From: Paraburkholderia bannensis NBRC 103871
Lineage (GTDB): Bacteria; Pseudomonadota; Gammaproteobacteria; Burkholderiales; Burkholderiaceae
Reading direction: 5' to 3'
Length of the DNA stretch: 64,000 nt
Assembly (NCBI RefSeq): GCF_000685015.1
Contig: NZ_BAYA01000007.1
Span: 124,001 to 188,000 of the forward strand
Shown: positions 35,152-44,101 of the stretch, in pieces
Numbering within the stretch: position 1 is the stretch's first letter
How the letters are laid out: every line of letters begins with the position of its first letter
Position numbers and translations under genes: made by a program
The notes under the pieces: generated by a model
Databases searched by the model: none
Seen by the model: only the letters and a program-made list of their open reading frames with translations
What the model was told of the DNA's origin: nothing

Positions 35152-35898
35152 TCAAACCGCCAGCGCGCTAAATACCGCCTTCAAGTCGTGCCCCGAGCGC
35201 AGCCGCGCCTGGCGCACGATGCGCTCCTCGATTTCGTCGAGGTGCTCGCGCATGGACGCGAGGGCCGCGGCCAGTTCGCCGTCCTCCAGCGCCGCGATGA
35301 TCCGCGCGTGCTCGTCGCTTGCGCATGACGAGGCCTTCGACGGATCGAACAGCGCCTTGTAAAGCTCCGTTTTTGCCACCAGTTGCGCGAGCGCCGCGCC
35401 CAAGGCGGCACCGCCCGCCAGCTCGGTCAACAGCAAATGGAACTGGCCTGCCAGGCGCACCGCTTCGTCCACGCGGCCTTCGCGCAGCGCTTTCTTTTCG
35501 CTGCGCACATGCGCGGCGAGCTTGCGGCGCATGCCGGCGTCCAGCGCGCCGCACAGGCTCACGACCACGCCCGCCTCCACCACCTGCCGCGCCCGGAACG
35601 CGGCGCGAATATCCTCCTCCGAGGGCGACGGCACGAATGCGCCGCGATTCGGCTCCAGCACCAGCTTGCCTTCGAAGCCCAGCCGCGCCAGCACCTTGCG
35701 CAGCGCGCCGCGCGTGCAGCCGAATGCCGCCGCGAGTTCGCGCTCGACCAGCTGCTGCCCCGGCGCGAGCTTGCCTTGCAGCAGCGCCGAATTGATCGAG
35801 CCATAGACCTGCGCTTCGACGTCGTCATCGTCGTTCGCGACGGCGGGCGGCGTTTGCGTGGATGAGGCGTTGCGAGCGGAGCGTGTCGAAGAAGCCAT
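35152..35898 (-). CDS. GntR-family transcriptional regulator (FCD/FadR subgroup)
   Basis: A 248-residue regulator. The winged helix-turn-helix occupies about residues 28-95 (QVYGSINSALLQGKLAPGQQLVERELAAAFGC-type sequence, with GCTRGALRKVLARLGFEG as recognition part), and the C-terminal helical FCD ligand-binding domain spans about 105-235. ATG 35898 starts after the promoter region; the frame is open further upstream without a ribosome binding site. It is divergent from an MFS transporter gene and probably controls it through TTGAC/GTCAA sites at 36014-36065. Confidence 0.88.
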   Translation of the reverse strand: MASSTRSARNASSTQTPPAVANDDDDVEAQVYGSINSALLQGKLAPGQQLVERELAAAFGCTRGALRKVLARLGFEGKLVLEPNRGAFVPSPSEEDIRAAFRARQVVEAGVVVSLCGALDAGMRRKLAAHVRSEKKALREGRVDEAVRLAGQFHLLLTELAGGAALGAALAQLVAKTELYKALFDPSKASSCASDEHARIIAALEDGELAAALASMREHLDEIEERIVRQARLRSGHDLKAVFSALAV

Positions 35899-36013
35899 GA
35901 AACCATGAACGAGAAAGTACCAGGCGGCATTGTAGCGAGGGCGCCAGACGCACGTAACAAGTCGGGCACGCATTTCCCGCTATAGCGGACATAGCGGCCA
36001 GCCACCCAGATTG

Positions 36014-36065
36014 TTGACAATCAATCGGTATAATGGTCAACCAAATTAGCTTCAGAAGGTTGACC
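36014..36065. promoter_or_regulatory. Candidate GntR operator and MFS promoter
   Basis: TTGAC at 36014 and GTCAA at 36036-36040 form an inverted repeat that brackets a TATAAT box (36029-36034), and a further GGTTGACC lies at 36058-36065 just before the MFS start. This is the natural place for the GntR protein to act; binding is inferred. Confidence 0.5.
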
Positions 36066-36067
36066 GA

Positions 36068-37321
36068 ATGACTACTTCATCCGACCCCGCGCGTGCCCAG
36101 GCGGCGGACGCCAGCGCTATCGTCTGGTACGCCACGATCGTCGCCATCGGCCTGAACCTGCGGCCGTTGCTCACGTCGATCAGCCCGCTCATGACGACGA
36201 TCCGCGAAGCAACCGGCCTGTCGTTCTACGGCGCGTCGCTGCTGACCAGCCTGCCCGTGGTGGCGATGGGGCTGGGCGCGTTCGGCACCGGCCTGCTGGC
36301 ACGCCGGCTCGGCGAGACGCGCGGCGTGGCGCTCGGCCTGATCGCGATTGCTGCGGCCTGCGGCGCGCGCGCTTTCGCCGCGACGGGCGGCGCACTCATG
36401 CTCACCGCCACGGCGGCGGGCGCGGGCGTCGCGGCCATTCAGGCGCTGCTGCCCGCCGTGATGAAGCAGCGTTTCGCGCATCGCGTGCCGCTGGCGATGG
36501 GGCTGTTTTCGGCGTCGATCATGGGCGGCGGCGGCCTGGGCGCGAGCCTGAGCCCGCTCGCGGCACGCCTCGCCGGCTCGTGGCATCTCGCGCTGGCCGT
36601 CTGGAGCGTGCCCGCGCTGCTCGCGCTGGTGTTGTGGAGCTGGCTGAACTACGGCGGCGCGAAGGCATCGGGCAACCCGGTGGCGGCGCAAGGCAACGCC
36701 CACCATGCCGCAGTGCCGGTCTGGAAGAAGCGCCGCGCGTGGACGCTCGGCCTGCACTTCGGCCTGGTCAACGGCGGCTATACGAGTCTCGTGGCCTGGT
36801 TGCCCGCGTACTACCAGCAGCATGGCGCGAGCGTCACGGCAAGCGGCTCGCTGCTCGCCGCCATGACGGTCTTTCAGGCCGCCTGCGCCCTGTTGCTGCC
36901 GCTCGCGGCCGCCCGCTTCACGGATCGCCGCCCGTGGCTGATCGGCGGGCTGTGCCTGCAATGGGTCGGCGTCGTGGGCCTCGCGGCGTGGCCCGAGGCC
37001 GCGCCGCTGCTGTGGGTCGCGGCGGCGGGTGCGGGCCTGGGCGGCACGTTCTCGGTCACGCTGGTGACCGCGCTCGATCATTCGGGCGACCATCGCATCG
37101 CGGCGCGGCTCGTCGCATTCGTGCAAGGGCTGGGCTTCGTGATCGCGGCGCTCGCCCCGGTCGTCGCCGGGCGCGTGCGCGACCTCACCGGCGGCTTCAC
37201 GGCAGCGTGGATCATGCTGGCCGTCTCGATCTCGGCGATGATCGTGCTGACGCTGGCCTTTTCGCCGCGCAGCTACGTACGATGGCTCGGCCTGCACGGC
37301 GCCGCCGCGCTCGACGCCTGA
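36068..37321 (+). CDS. MFS transporter, CynX/NimT type
   Basis: A 417-residue transporter with twelve hydrophobic segments. The opening IGLNLRPLLTSISPLMTTI is typical of the CynX/NimT (cyanate or 2-nitroimidazole) branch of the major facilitator superfamily. The second half starts near TLGLHFGLVNGGYTSLVAWLP. Substrate unknown. The ATG at 36068 is preceded by AGAAGG. It is divergent from the GntR regulator. Confidence 0.88.
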   Translation: MTTSSDPARAQAADASAIVWYATIVAIGLNLRPLLTSISPLMTTIREATGLSFYGASLLTSLPVVAMGLGAFGTGLLARRLGETRGVALGLIAIAAACGARAFAATGGALMLTATAAGAGVAAIQALLPAVMKQRFAHRVPLAMGLFSASIMGGGGLGASLSPLAARLAGSWHLALAVWSVPALLALVLWSWLNYGGAKASGNPVAAQGNAHHAAVPVWKKRRAWTLGLHFGLVNGGYTSLVAWLPAYYQQHGASVTASGSLLAAMTVFQAACALLLPLAAARFTDRRPWLIGGLCLQWVGVVGLAAWPEAAPLLWVAAAGAGLGGTFSVTLVTALDHSGDHRIAARLVAFVQGLGFVIAALAPVVAGRVRDLTGGFTAAWIMLAVSISAMIVLTLAFSPRSYVRWLGLHGAAALDA

Positions 37322-37448
37322 TCGGTCGCCGTTTTCGATCTCCGCACTCCGCGCCCAGCCTGGCACGCACACGTCCATGTCAATCGAGGGACGCCGCGTG
37401 CGCGCAACACTCGCGCGCGCCACGGGCCCCAAACGTTTGCATTCACCG

Positions 37449-37464
37449 CTGTACGAATGTACAG
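37449..37464. promoter_or_regulatory. LexA-box-like palindrome
   Basis: CTGTACGAATGTACAG is a perfect inverted repeat with 6-base arms that fits the CTGT-N8-ACAG form of LexA sites in beta- and gammaproteobacteria. It lies about 120 bases before the gene at 37586. Whether LexA binds is untested; it could be the site of another dimeric repressor. Confidence 0.4.
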
Positions 37465-37585
37465 TGCGTGCAGCCCGGTTGCCGTACCGGGCTTCGCCGC
37501 CTGCGGGCGCGCCCTGTGCACCATGCGCGGCCAGCGCACCCGGCAAAGGCAAGGCGGGCCTGTTCATCAAAACGGAGATCACGAC

Positions 37586-38071
37586 GTGCGATTCATCTTG
37601 GCGGGGACGATGCTGTGCGTCCTCGCATCCACCGCGCTCGCTGGGGAACACTACACCGAGATCTGGAACCCGCCCGAGGCGCGCACGCCTGGCGCGCATC
37701 CGGTTTCCCCCTCGTCCGACAGGAAGGCGCACGCACACCACACGAAGAAGAAACTCGCCAGCGTCGAGCGTCCGGACACGCGCAAGATCGCCGAACCGGC
37801 GATGCGCGCACCGGCGCCCACGCTGCCGATGACACCCAGCGGCGCGGCCGGCCAGGGCGCCGCGCAAGGCGTGGCGACGCCCGGCATGGCGACGCCAGGC
37901 GTCAAGTCGAAGAGCGACGGCCTACCCGAAATCCCGCCGCAGATCGGCCCGGACGGCAACGTCCTGCAAGTGGGCTACGCCGTCCCGGCGCGCCGCCAGC
38001 ACAGCCCGCTGGTTCCCTCGCTTAAAGCTCTGCCGAACGTTCCCATAGCAGCGGCCGCCCGCGCGCAATAA
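37586..38071 (+). CDS. Hypothetical secreted protein
   Basis: A 161-residue protein with a signal peptide (cleaved near TALAGEH) and no further membrane segment. The mature part is Pro/Ala/His-rich, has a short repeat (GVATPGMATPGVKS) and ends with EIPPQIGPDGNVLQVGY and a basic tail. I do not recognise the family. The GTG start at 37586 is set by GGAG 9 bases upstream. Terminator at 38129. Confidence 0.65.
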   Translation: MRFILAGTMLCVLASTALAGEHYTEIWNPPEARTPGAHPVSPSSDRKAHAHHTKKKLASVERPDTRKIAEPAMRAPAPTLPMTPSGAAGQGAAQGVATPGMATPGVKSKSDGLPEIPPQIGPDGNVLQVGYAVPARRQHSPLVPSLKALPNVPIAAAARAQ

Positions 38072-38447
38072 GCTCGGCCGCGCCAGCCTGACGGGCCAGC
38101 CCGTCGAAATCGTCCCCGGAAAAAAAAGCGGCCCCGCCACCTTACGGTGCGGGGCCGAATCCCATGTCAAGGAGATGCTCATGGAGGAGACGATTCCATC
38201 GTAACGATGGCCGCGCGCCAGCCCAACCAATGCTTTCAGCTATGCATATGGCGCGGGGCGCACACAGCCGAACCCGTCTCCCGCGCATATGGTTAGAACA
38301 AAAAGTCGTTTCGCGCGGCAACACGCGGTCACTAAGATGGCAGTTCCGACGTGAACGCATTCTTTGCGCCGGCCCGCCGTCGAATCACGCGTTGCCGCGC
38401 AGGTTCGGCACATCGATGGGCCCCACCGCTTACCCGAGGAGCACCCC
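38072..38447. other. Intergenic region, 376 bp
   Basis: After the terminator at 38129-38157 there is an inverted repeat with arms CATATGGCGCGGG (38245-38257) and CCCGCGCATATG (38280-38291), one base bulged. An AAGGAG followed by a seven-codon frame (38180-38203) is too short to call. The promoter of the flavoprotein gene is expected near 38290-38420. Confidence 0.5.
38129..38157 (+). terminator. Rho-independent terminator
   Basis: CGGCCCCGCCACC pairs with GGTGCGGGGCCG around TTAC (38129-38157); an A run lies in front. Confidence 0.75.
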
Positions 38448-39122
38448 TTGAGCATTTCCGATTCCAGACACCGTCCGCTCGTCGTCGGCATCGGCGGCAC
38501 GACGCGCGAAGCGTCCTCCACCGAACGCGCGCTCGCCTTTGCGCTGCGCGGCGCGGAGCAGGCCGGCGCACGCACGCAACTGTTCGGCGGCACTTTCCTG
38601 CATAGCCTGCCCCACTACGCGCCCGAAGCCGCCACGCGCACCGACGCCCAGCTCGAACTGATCGAAGCCGTACGCGCCGCCGACGCCGTCATCATCGCGA
38701 CGCCCGGCTATCACGGCGGCGTGTCCGGCCTCGTGAAGAACGCGCTCGACACGCTGGAGGAACTGCGCGCCGATGAGCGCCCCTATCTCGACGGCCGCGC
38801 CGTCGGCTGCATCGTGACGGCCTATGGCTGGCAGGCCGCCGGTTCCGTGCTGACTTCGCTGCGCTCGATCGTGCACGCGCTGCGCGGCTGGCCGACGCCG
38901 TTCGGCGCGGGCATCAACACGCTGGAAACGCGCTTCGAAAGCGCGCATCAGTGCTCGGATCCCAAGGTCGTCGACCAGCTGTCCACGGTCGGCCAGCAGG
39001 CCGCGCAATTCGCGCTCGCGTTCAATACGCAGCGCGCAACGCACGCGCCTCAAGCGGCACATACGCTCGCCGCAAGCACGGCTTCGGCGCGTAACGAAGA
39101 CCGTTTGAGCGTCGCGGTCTGA
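38448..39122 (+). CDS. NAD(P)H-dependent FMN reductase
   Basis: A 224-residue flavodoxin-like protein. It begins with a beta strand and phosphate loop (VVGIGGTTREASSTERA) and has ADAVIIATPGYHGGVSGLVKNALD at about residues 80-103, the FMN-binding motif of the SsuE/NADPH-FMN reductase family. It would supply reduced flavin or reduce small substrates in the cytoplasm. It starts with TTG at 38448, with GAGGAG 7 bases upstream; no ATG in frame has a comparable site. Confidence 0.85.
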   Translation: MSISDSRHRPLVVGIGGTTREASSTERALAFALRGAEQAGARTQLFGGTFLHSLPHYAPEAATRTDAQLELIEAVRAADAVIIATPGYHGGVSGLVKNALDTLEELRADERPYLDGRAVGCIVTAYGWQAAGSVLTSLRSIVHALRGWPTPFGAGINTLETRFESAHQCSDPKVVDQLSTVGQQAAQFALAFNTQRATHAPQAAHTLAASTASARNEDRLSVAV

Positions 39123-39447
39123 CACGCGCGCGCTAACAACGAGGCGCACCGTGCGCCTCGTTTTTTCTCCTGCTTTTTTCCGCCCTTTTCCTGCCTCAAA
39201 GCCCGCCGGACACCCCGCCTTGCGCGCGCCAGCGCACAGAGGGGGCGCGGCTTGCGTCAGCTATCCCACAGACGCCGCTTTTTGCGCGATCGACATTGGA
39301 ACCGGGCACACCAGCTCGCCTCTTCGCGATCATTCTGCTGACCGTTCCAGTCCGCCCGTGATTTGCTTGCGACGAATGATTGGTTCCCCTTGCGCATGGC
39401 AGCCCCTACGCTGGGTTCGTACTGGCAAACGCACAGGCGAGGTACAC
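39123..39447. other. Intergenic region, 325 bp
   Basis: Apart from the terminator at its left end, nothing definite was seen. It should contain the promoter of the gene at 39448. Confidence 0.45.
39138..39168 (+). terminator. Rho-independent terminator
   Basis: AACGAGGCGCAC (39138-39149) pairs with GTGCGCCTCGTT (39151-39162) and is followed by six T. Confidence 0.9.
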
Positions 39448-39786
39448 ATGCGCAACACGACGCACACGGGCAGGACGCATCAGCAGGAGCTGGAAGCCAT
39501 GAAGGCCACCATCCGATACAAAGGCTACGAAGTCGCGCCCAGCGCGCAGGCATTGCCCAACGGGCTGTACGCCGCCAATCTGACGATTGGCACGCTGGGC
39601 ACGCCCGGTACGCAACTGGGCATTCAATCCAGCACACAGACGCCGAATGCGTCGAACGCGTCGCGCCCGAGCCAGAAGATTGTTTCGTTCGACGCCCTCG
39701 ATTATTTCTTCGATGAACGCCACGCGCTCGCCTACGCGTGCCGCTGGGCGCGCATGTGGATCGACGAGCAGCGCCGCTGCGCCTGA
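39448..39786 (+). CDS. Small hypothetical protein
   Basis: A 112-residue soluble protein. Residues 18-60 look like a small beta sheet (MKATIRYKGYEVAPSAQALP), then a Thr/Asn/Ser-rich loop and a helical, tryptophan-containing C-terminus (ALAYACRWARMWIDEQRR). I do not recognise the family. ATG 39448 has GAGGT upstream; a second start at 39499 (GGAAG upstream) is also possible. Confidence 0.6.
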   Translation: MRNTTHTGRTHQQELEAMKATIRYKGYEVAPSAQALPNGLYAANLTIGTLGTPGTQLGIQSSTQTPNASNASRPSQKIVSFDALDYFFDERHALAYACRWARMWIDEQRRCA

Positions 39787-39870
39787 GCGTTCGCGTGTGC
39801 CCGTGAGCGCGCGGTATTTCTTACAGATATGACAGAATAGGAGTCACATTTCCGTCATCCTTTACGTTCC

Positions 39871-40791
39871 ATGTCCGAAACCCTGACGCCAATCGACGAC
39901 GGCGCCACCGCCCTCGCCGACCAGGACGCCGCGCTGCGTCACTGGACTCACGCCACGCCAGGGGCCATCAGGATCGGATCGGACGAACATCGCACGATGT
40001 TCAGCCGGATGTTGCTCGACACCCACGATCCGTACCGTCCCGCCGTGCTCGACTGGCCGAAGCTCGAACCCGACGCCCTGCGCCGGCTGACTTCGCTGCC
40101 GATCTGGGACATCGCCGTGCAGACCGAAGGCCGCGCGTCGATCCGCGTGAAAACCTACGCAAAAACTGTCCGCGACCCGCTGCTGCGCGAAGCCATCGAA
40201 ATGGACGGCGACGAAGAAGCGCGCCACAAGGTCGTGCTCTCGCATCTCGTGCAGGCCTACGGCATCGAACTCGCGCCCGAACCCAGCTACCCGCCGCCCA
40301 GAGACCCCGAATGGGCGTGGATGTTCACGGGCTACAGCGAGTGCATCGACAGCTTCTTCGCGTTCGGCCTGTTCCGCTCCGCGCAGCGCTCGGGCTTCTT
40401 TCCCGCCGAACTCGTCGAGACCTTCGAACCCGTGATCCAGGAAGAAGCGCGCCATATCCTGTTCTTCGTGAACTGGGTGGCGTGGTATCGCAAGAACCTG
40501 CCGTGGTGGCGTCGTCCGTGGCACTCGCTGCGCGTCGGCGCAATCTGGATCAAACTCGTGTGGGATCGCGTGGCGATCGCGCGCGGCATCGATGCCAACG
40601 GCGCGGTACAGGACTCGAATTTTCTGCCCGCCAATCGCGAAGTGCTGGGCGATTCGCTCAAGCCGCGTGAGATGATCGAGCTCTGCCTGCAAGAAGACCA
40701 GCAACGCATGAGCGGCTACGATCCGCGCCTGCTGCGCCCGGCCGTGGTACCGGCGCTCGCGCGTCTGGCGCTGCGCTTCATGAAAAAATAA
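39871..40791 (+). CDS. Ferritin-like di-iron domain protein
   Basis: A 306-residue mostly helical protein with two E-E-x-R-H type elements: DGDEEARHKVVLSHL near residue 115 and IQEEARHILFFV near residue 190. These are spaced as in ferritin-like di-iron proteins, so a carboxylate-bridged iron pair is likely. The specific reaction is unknown. There is no signal peptide. It is followed 62 bases later by an amidase gene on the same strand. Confidence 0.75.
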   Translation: MSETLTPIDDGATALADQDAALRHWTHATPGAIRIGSDEHRTMFSRMLLDTHDPYRPAVLDWPKLEPDALRRLTSLPIWDIAVQTEGRASIRVKTYAKTVRDPLLREAIEMDGDEEARHKVVLSHLVQAYGIELAPEPSYPPPRDPEWAWMFTGYSECIDSFFAFGLFRSAQRSGFFPAELVETFEPVIQEEARHILFFVNWVAWYRKNLPWWRRPWHSLRVGAIWIKLVWDRVAIARGIDANGAVQDSNFLPANREVLGDSLKPREMIELCLQEDQQRMSGYDPRLLRPAVVPALARLALRFMKK

Positions 40792-40853
40792 GCGCCTCAG
40801 GCCGTGCCCGGCGCGAAAACTATCGAATCCAGGCTGTACGAGGAGAAGACTGC

Positions 40854-42308
40854 ATGACATGGACTGTCGACCAGCAGCTGGCACTGACCTCGACGCAAGC
40901 CGTCGAGGCGATTCGCGCAGGACAGCTCAAAGCCGCCGATTACGTCGCCACCCTGATCGCGCGCGCCGAGGCGCTCGCGAATCTCAACGCGCTCACCGCC
41001 CTCGACGTGGAAGGCGCGCTCGCGGCGGCACGACGCATCGATGCGCTTGGCGCGAACGAACGCGCACACCTGCCGCTTGCGGGCCTGCCCGTGGTCGTGA
41101 AGGACAACATCAACACGCGCGTGCTGCCTACCTCCGCGGGCACGCCCGCGCTTGAAGGCTTCGTCGCCGCCCGCCATGCGCCTTCGGTGCAGCGGCTCGT
41201 GGATGCGGGCGCCATCGTGCTCGGCAAGGCCAATATGCACGAACTGGCGTTCGGCATTACCAGCACGAACCTCGCGCCGCATGCGGGCCCAATACGCAAT
41301 CCCTGGGATCCCGAACGAATTCCCGGCGGATCGTCGGGCGGTACGGCGGCCGCCATCGCGGCGCGCATCGTGCCCTCGGGACTGGGCACCGATACCGGCG
41401 GCTCCACGCGCATTCCCGCTGCGCTGTGCGGCATCGTGGGCTTGCGCCCGAGTGTCGGCGACGGCGGCACCCAGCGTCGTTATCACGATCCGCACGCCGT
41501 CGTGCCGATCAGCCACACGCGCGATACGGTCGGGCCGATGGGACGCACCGTCGCCGATGTCGCGCTGCTCGACGGCGTCATCACCGGAATGGGCCCGCTT
41601 GCCAAGGCGCCCATCGCGAACCTGCGCGTGGGCCTGCCCGCGCCGTTCTGGTCGGAACTCGAAGCCGCCACCGAGGACGTCGCGCGCGCCGCACTCGCGA
41701 AACTCGCGGCGGCGGGCGTGACGTTCGTGCCGGTGGAAATGAGCGACATCTTCACGCTCAACGATCGCGTGAGCATGGCCATTGCGCTGCATGAACCGAT
41801 CGACGATCTGCAGGCGTGGCTTAGCGCCAACCAGACGCCGGTGCAGACGGTCGCGGACGTCGCCGCACGCATCGCGAGCCCGGACGTGCGCGCGGCCTAC
41901 GACGCGATCCTTGCCGACACGCGCGGCGGCGACTATCAAACCGCGATGACGGTATGGCGCCCGCGCCTGCAACAGCTTTACGCGCAGACTTTCGCCGCCA
42001 ATGGGCTCGACGCGCTGCTGTTCCCGACCACGCGCCTGGCCGCCGTGCCCATCGACGACCTGAACGGCTCGTCGAGCGTATCGATCGACGGCAGCGCGCC
42101 CATCGACGAACTCGAAGCCTATTTGCGCAACACCGATCCCGCGAGCAACGCCGGCATTCCCGGCCTCGCACTGCCCGCAGGACTTACCGAAGCGGGCCTG
42201 CCGGTCGGGCTCGAACTCGACGGCCCCTCGGGCAGCGACCGTCGGCTGCTTGCCATTGGCCTCGCCTTCGAGGAGATTCTCGGCCCGCTTCCCGCGCCGG
42301 CAATCTGA
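40854..42308 (+). CDS. Amidase-signature hydrolase
   Basis: A 484-residue enzyme of the amidase signature family. The Ser-cisSer-Lys triad is visible as Lys83 (VVVKDNINT), Ser160 in GGSSGG and Ser184 in TDTGGSTRIP. It would hydrolyse an amide to acid and ammonia; the group includes indoleacetamide and mandelamide hydrolases, and GatA is less likely because no gatB/C is nearby. GAGGAG precedes the ATG. A periplasmic amino-acid binding protein gene follows. Confidence 0.9.
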   Translation: MTWTVDQQLALTSTQAVEAIRAGQLKAADYVATLIARAEALANLNALTALDVEGALAAARRIDALGANERAHLPLAGLPVVVKDNINTRVLPTSAGTPALEGFVAARHAPSVQRLVDAGAIVLGKANMHELAFGITSTNLAPHAGPIRNPWDPERIPGGSSGGTAAAIAARIVPSGLGTDTGGSTRIPAALCGIVGLRPSVGDGGTQRRYHDPHAVVPISHTRDTVGPMGRTVADVALLDGVITGMGPLAKAPIANLRVGLPAPFWSELEAATEDVARAALAKLAAAGVTFVPVEMSDIFTLNDRVSMAIALHEPIDDLQAWLSANQTPVQTVADVAARIASPDVRAAYDAILADTRGGDYQTAMTVWRPRLQQLYAQTFAANGLDALLFPTTRLAAVPIDDLNGSSSVSIDGSAPIDELEAYLRNTDPASNAGIPGLALPAGLTEAGLPVGLELDGPSGSDRRLLAIGLAFEEILGPLPAPAI

Positions 42309-42404
42309 CCCTACGCAATAACACAGGATACCGAATCAACTACGCTTCGCAGGTCGCCGCACAGTCACACCGCAGTCCCCACACCAACAATCAGGAGACA
42401 AGTG

Positions 42405-43208
42405 ATGAAGGTATCGAAGCTCTTTCTCGCAGGCGCCATCGCGCTCACTTCCCTCGGCTTCACTGCCGTGGCCGCTCATGCCGAAGACCTGCTCGACAGC
42501 GTGAAGCAGGCGGGCGTGCTCAAGATCGGCCTTGAGGGCACTTATCCGCCGTTCGACTCGCGCAACAGCTCGGGCGAACTCGAAGGCTTCGACGTCGATG
42601 TCGCGAAGGCGGTGGCCGCGAAGCTCGGCGTGAAGCCCGAATTCATTCCCACCGAATGGAGCGGCATTATCGCGGCGCTGCAGGCCGGCAAGTTCGACGT
42701 GATCGTCAACCAGGTGACCATTACGCCGCAGCGTCAGCAGGCGCTCGATTTCAGCCAGCCTTACACGTATTCGGCCGCGCAACTGATCCAGCGCGCCGAC
42801 GATAAACGCGAATTCACCTCGCTCGACCAGTTCAAGGGCGAACAGAAGATTGGCGTGACTCTGGGCACGAATTACGATTCGATGGCGCGCGCCGTGCCGG
42901 GCATCAACGTGCAGACCTATCCGGGCGCGCCCGAAAAATTGCGCGACCTGGCCGCGAAGCGCATCGACGCCACCATCGACGACCGCCTGATGCTGCCGTA
43001 CATGATCAAGACCTCGCATCTGCCGCTGCGTCCGGGCGCGGTGCTCAAGGGCGCGAACCAGGAAATGGGCATTCCGTTCCGCAAGGGCAATCCGAAGTTC
43101 GAGAAGGCGATCAACGATGCGCTCACGTCGCTGAAACAGGACGGCACGCTCAAGAAGATTTCGATGCACTGGTTCGGCAGCGACGTGACGGTGCCGGTCG
43201 CGCAATAA
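42405..43208 (+). CDS. ABC transporter substrate-binding protein, polar amino acid type
   Basis: A 267-residue periplasmic protein with a signal peptide (cleavage near AAHAED) and the family 3 pattern LKIGLEGTYPPFD, then LEGFDVDVAKAVAAKLG and VTITPQRQQALDFSQPYTYS. It binds a polar amino acid or related solute. ATG 42405 has AGGAGA 6 bases upstream; the GTG three bases earlier is too close. No permease or ATPase gene is adjacent, so it is an orphan binding protein in this window. Confidence 0.92.
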   Translation: MKVSKLFLAGAIALTSLGFTAVAAHAEDLLDSVKQAGVLKIGLEGTYPPFDSRNSSGELEGFDVDVAKAVAAKLGVKPEFIPTEWSGIIAALQAGKFDVIVNQVTITPQRQQALDFSQPYTYSAAQLIQRADDKREFTSLDQFKGEQKIGVTLGTNYDSMARAVPGINVQTYPGAPEKLRDLAAKRIDATIDDRLMLPYMIKTSHLPLRPGAVLKGANQEMGIPFRKGNPKFEKAINDALTSLKQDGTLKKISMHWFGSDVTVPVAQ

Positions 43209-43422
43209 GCCGGCTGATACGTTACCGCCTGCGCACGTTTGACCGACAGCGCCTGATACGCAGTGAGACAGGCGCTGTCGGCTTCGCAGAAGGTCTTGAA
43301 GGATCTTCGTCAACGATCGTCAGAGCGCCGCAAAGCTCGTCAACGCCCATCGTTCGCACCCGTTAGCCCGAGTGTCTGCCCGGCAATGCGCCCCAGACCA
43401 ACCGGACAAATAAGGGAAAATC

Positions 43423-43770
43423 ATGCGAATTTCAGGTGTTTTGGGCTGTGTGGCTTGCGCGCTCACACTCGCTTCGATGGCAGCGCACGCGGACGACTTC
43501 GGCTCGCGCGACAACGGTGCCCCCGCGCAGTGGGTGCCGCACGCGCAGGGCCAGCAATGGGATCATCAAGTAGACCATCGCGATGACGGCCACGGGAACC
43601 GTGGCGAGCAACAGGCGCAGACGCATCGCGACGACCGTCACGATCGCGAGCGCGCCGCGCATTGGCGCGATGCGCGTCGTCACGATGCCCACGAGCAGCA
43701 CGATCAGCACGGTCAGCGCGAGGACAGCGGCTCGGTATTCGATGCGCGGCGCTCCGGTTACCACAGTTGA
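43423..43770 (+). CDS. Histidine-rich secreted protein
   Basis: A 115-residue protein with a signal peptide (cleaved near AAHADD). The mature part is extremely hydrophilic, with many His, Asp, Arg and Gln (HDAHEQHDQHGQ), suggesting a disordered metal-binding or acid-stress role. No known domain. The ATG is preceded by AAGGGAAA. It lies 650 bases before the feo operon, on the same strand. Confidence 0.65.
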   Translation: MRISGVLGCVACALTLASMAAHADDFGSRDNGAPAQWVPHAQGQQWDHQVDHRDDGHGNRGEQQAQTHRDDRHDRERAAHWRDARRHDAHEQHDQHGQREDSGSVFDARRSGYHS

Positions 43771-44101
43771 AGTCGCCGTCGAAAACGCATCAAGGCCATC
43801 GCGCGAATTGACCGTCGCGCTGGCCGCACTATCGATTGGGCCCGGTCTTCGCGGGCCTCGCTTGCGCTAACCGCAATTAAACGGCTTGTCATCGGCAGCC
43901 GTCACAAAGCGGGAGCGGGTAAATAGCGCCCCCAGCACCGCGACAAAACCGCACACCCCAACCCGCCAAAGCGCTTTGCAGGCGTTCTATTCCCTCGTCC
44001 CGCACCGCCGAATCAAGGTGCGCGCGCCCGTTTGAACCCCATGTCCCGCGCCCCGCCGCTACAATGAGAACAGTTCTCATTTCATAAAACAAAGATTCCC
44101 C
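43771..44101. other. Intergenic region, 331 bp, upstream of feo
   Basis: No convincing gene. The right end holds the feo promoter: TACAAT at 44060-44065 overlapping a perfect Fur palindrome. Confidence 0.55.
44063..44081 (+). promoter_or_regulatory. Fur box of the feo operon
   Basis: AATGAGAAC-A-GTTCTCATT is a perfect 19-bp palindrome. It overlaps a TACAAT -10 box and lies 20 bases before the feoA start, so Fur with iron should block transcription. Confidence 0.88.

Noticed and set aside
38180..38203. Seven-codon frame behind AAGGAG after the terminator at 38157
   Set aside because: Too short to judge and not linked to a downstream biosynthetic or resistance gene that would suggest attenuation.
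43583..43870. A 95-codon frame overlapping the His-rich protein gene
   Set aside because: It lies in another frame of that gene, lacks a ribosome binding site and has no signal or domain, whereas the frame at 43423 has a clear signal peptide.
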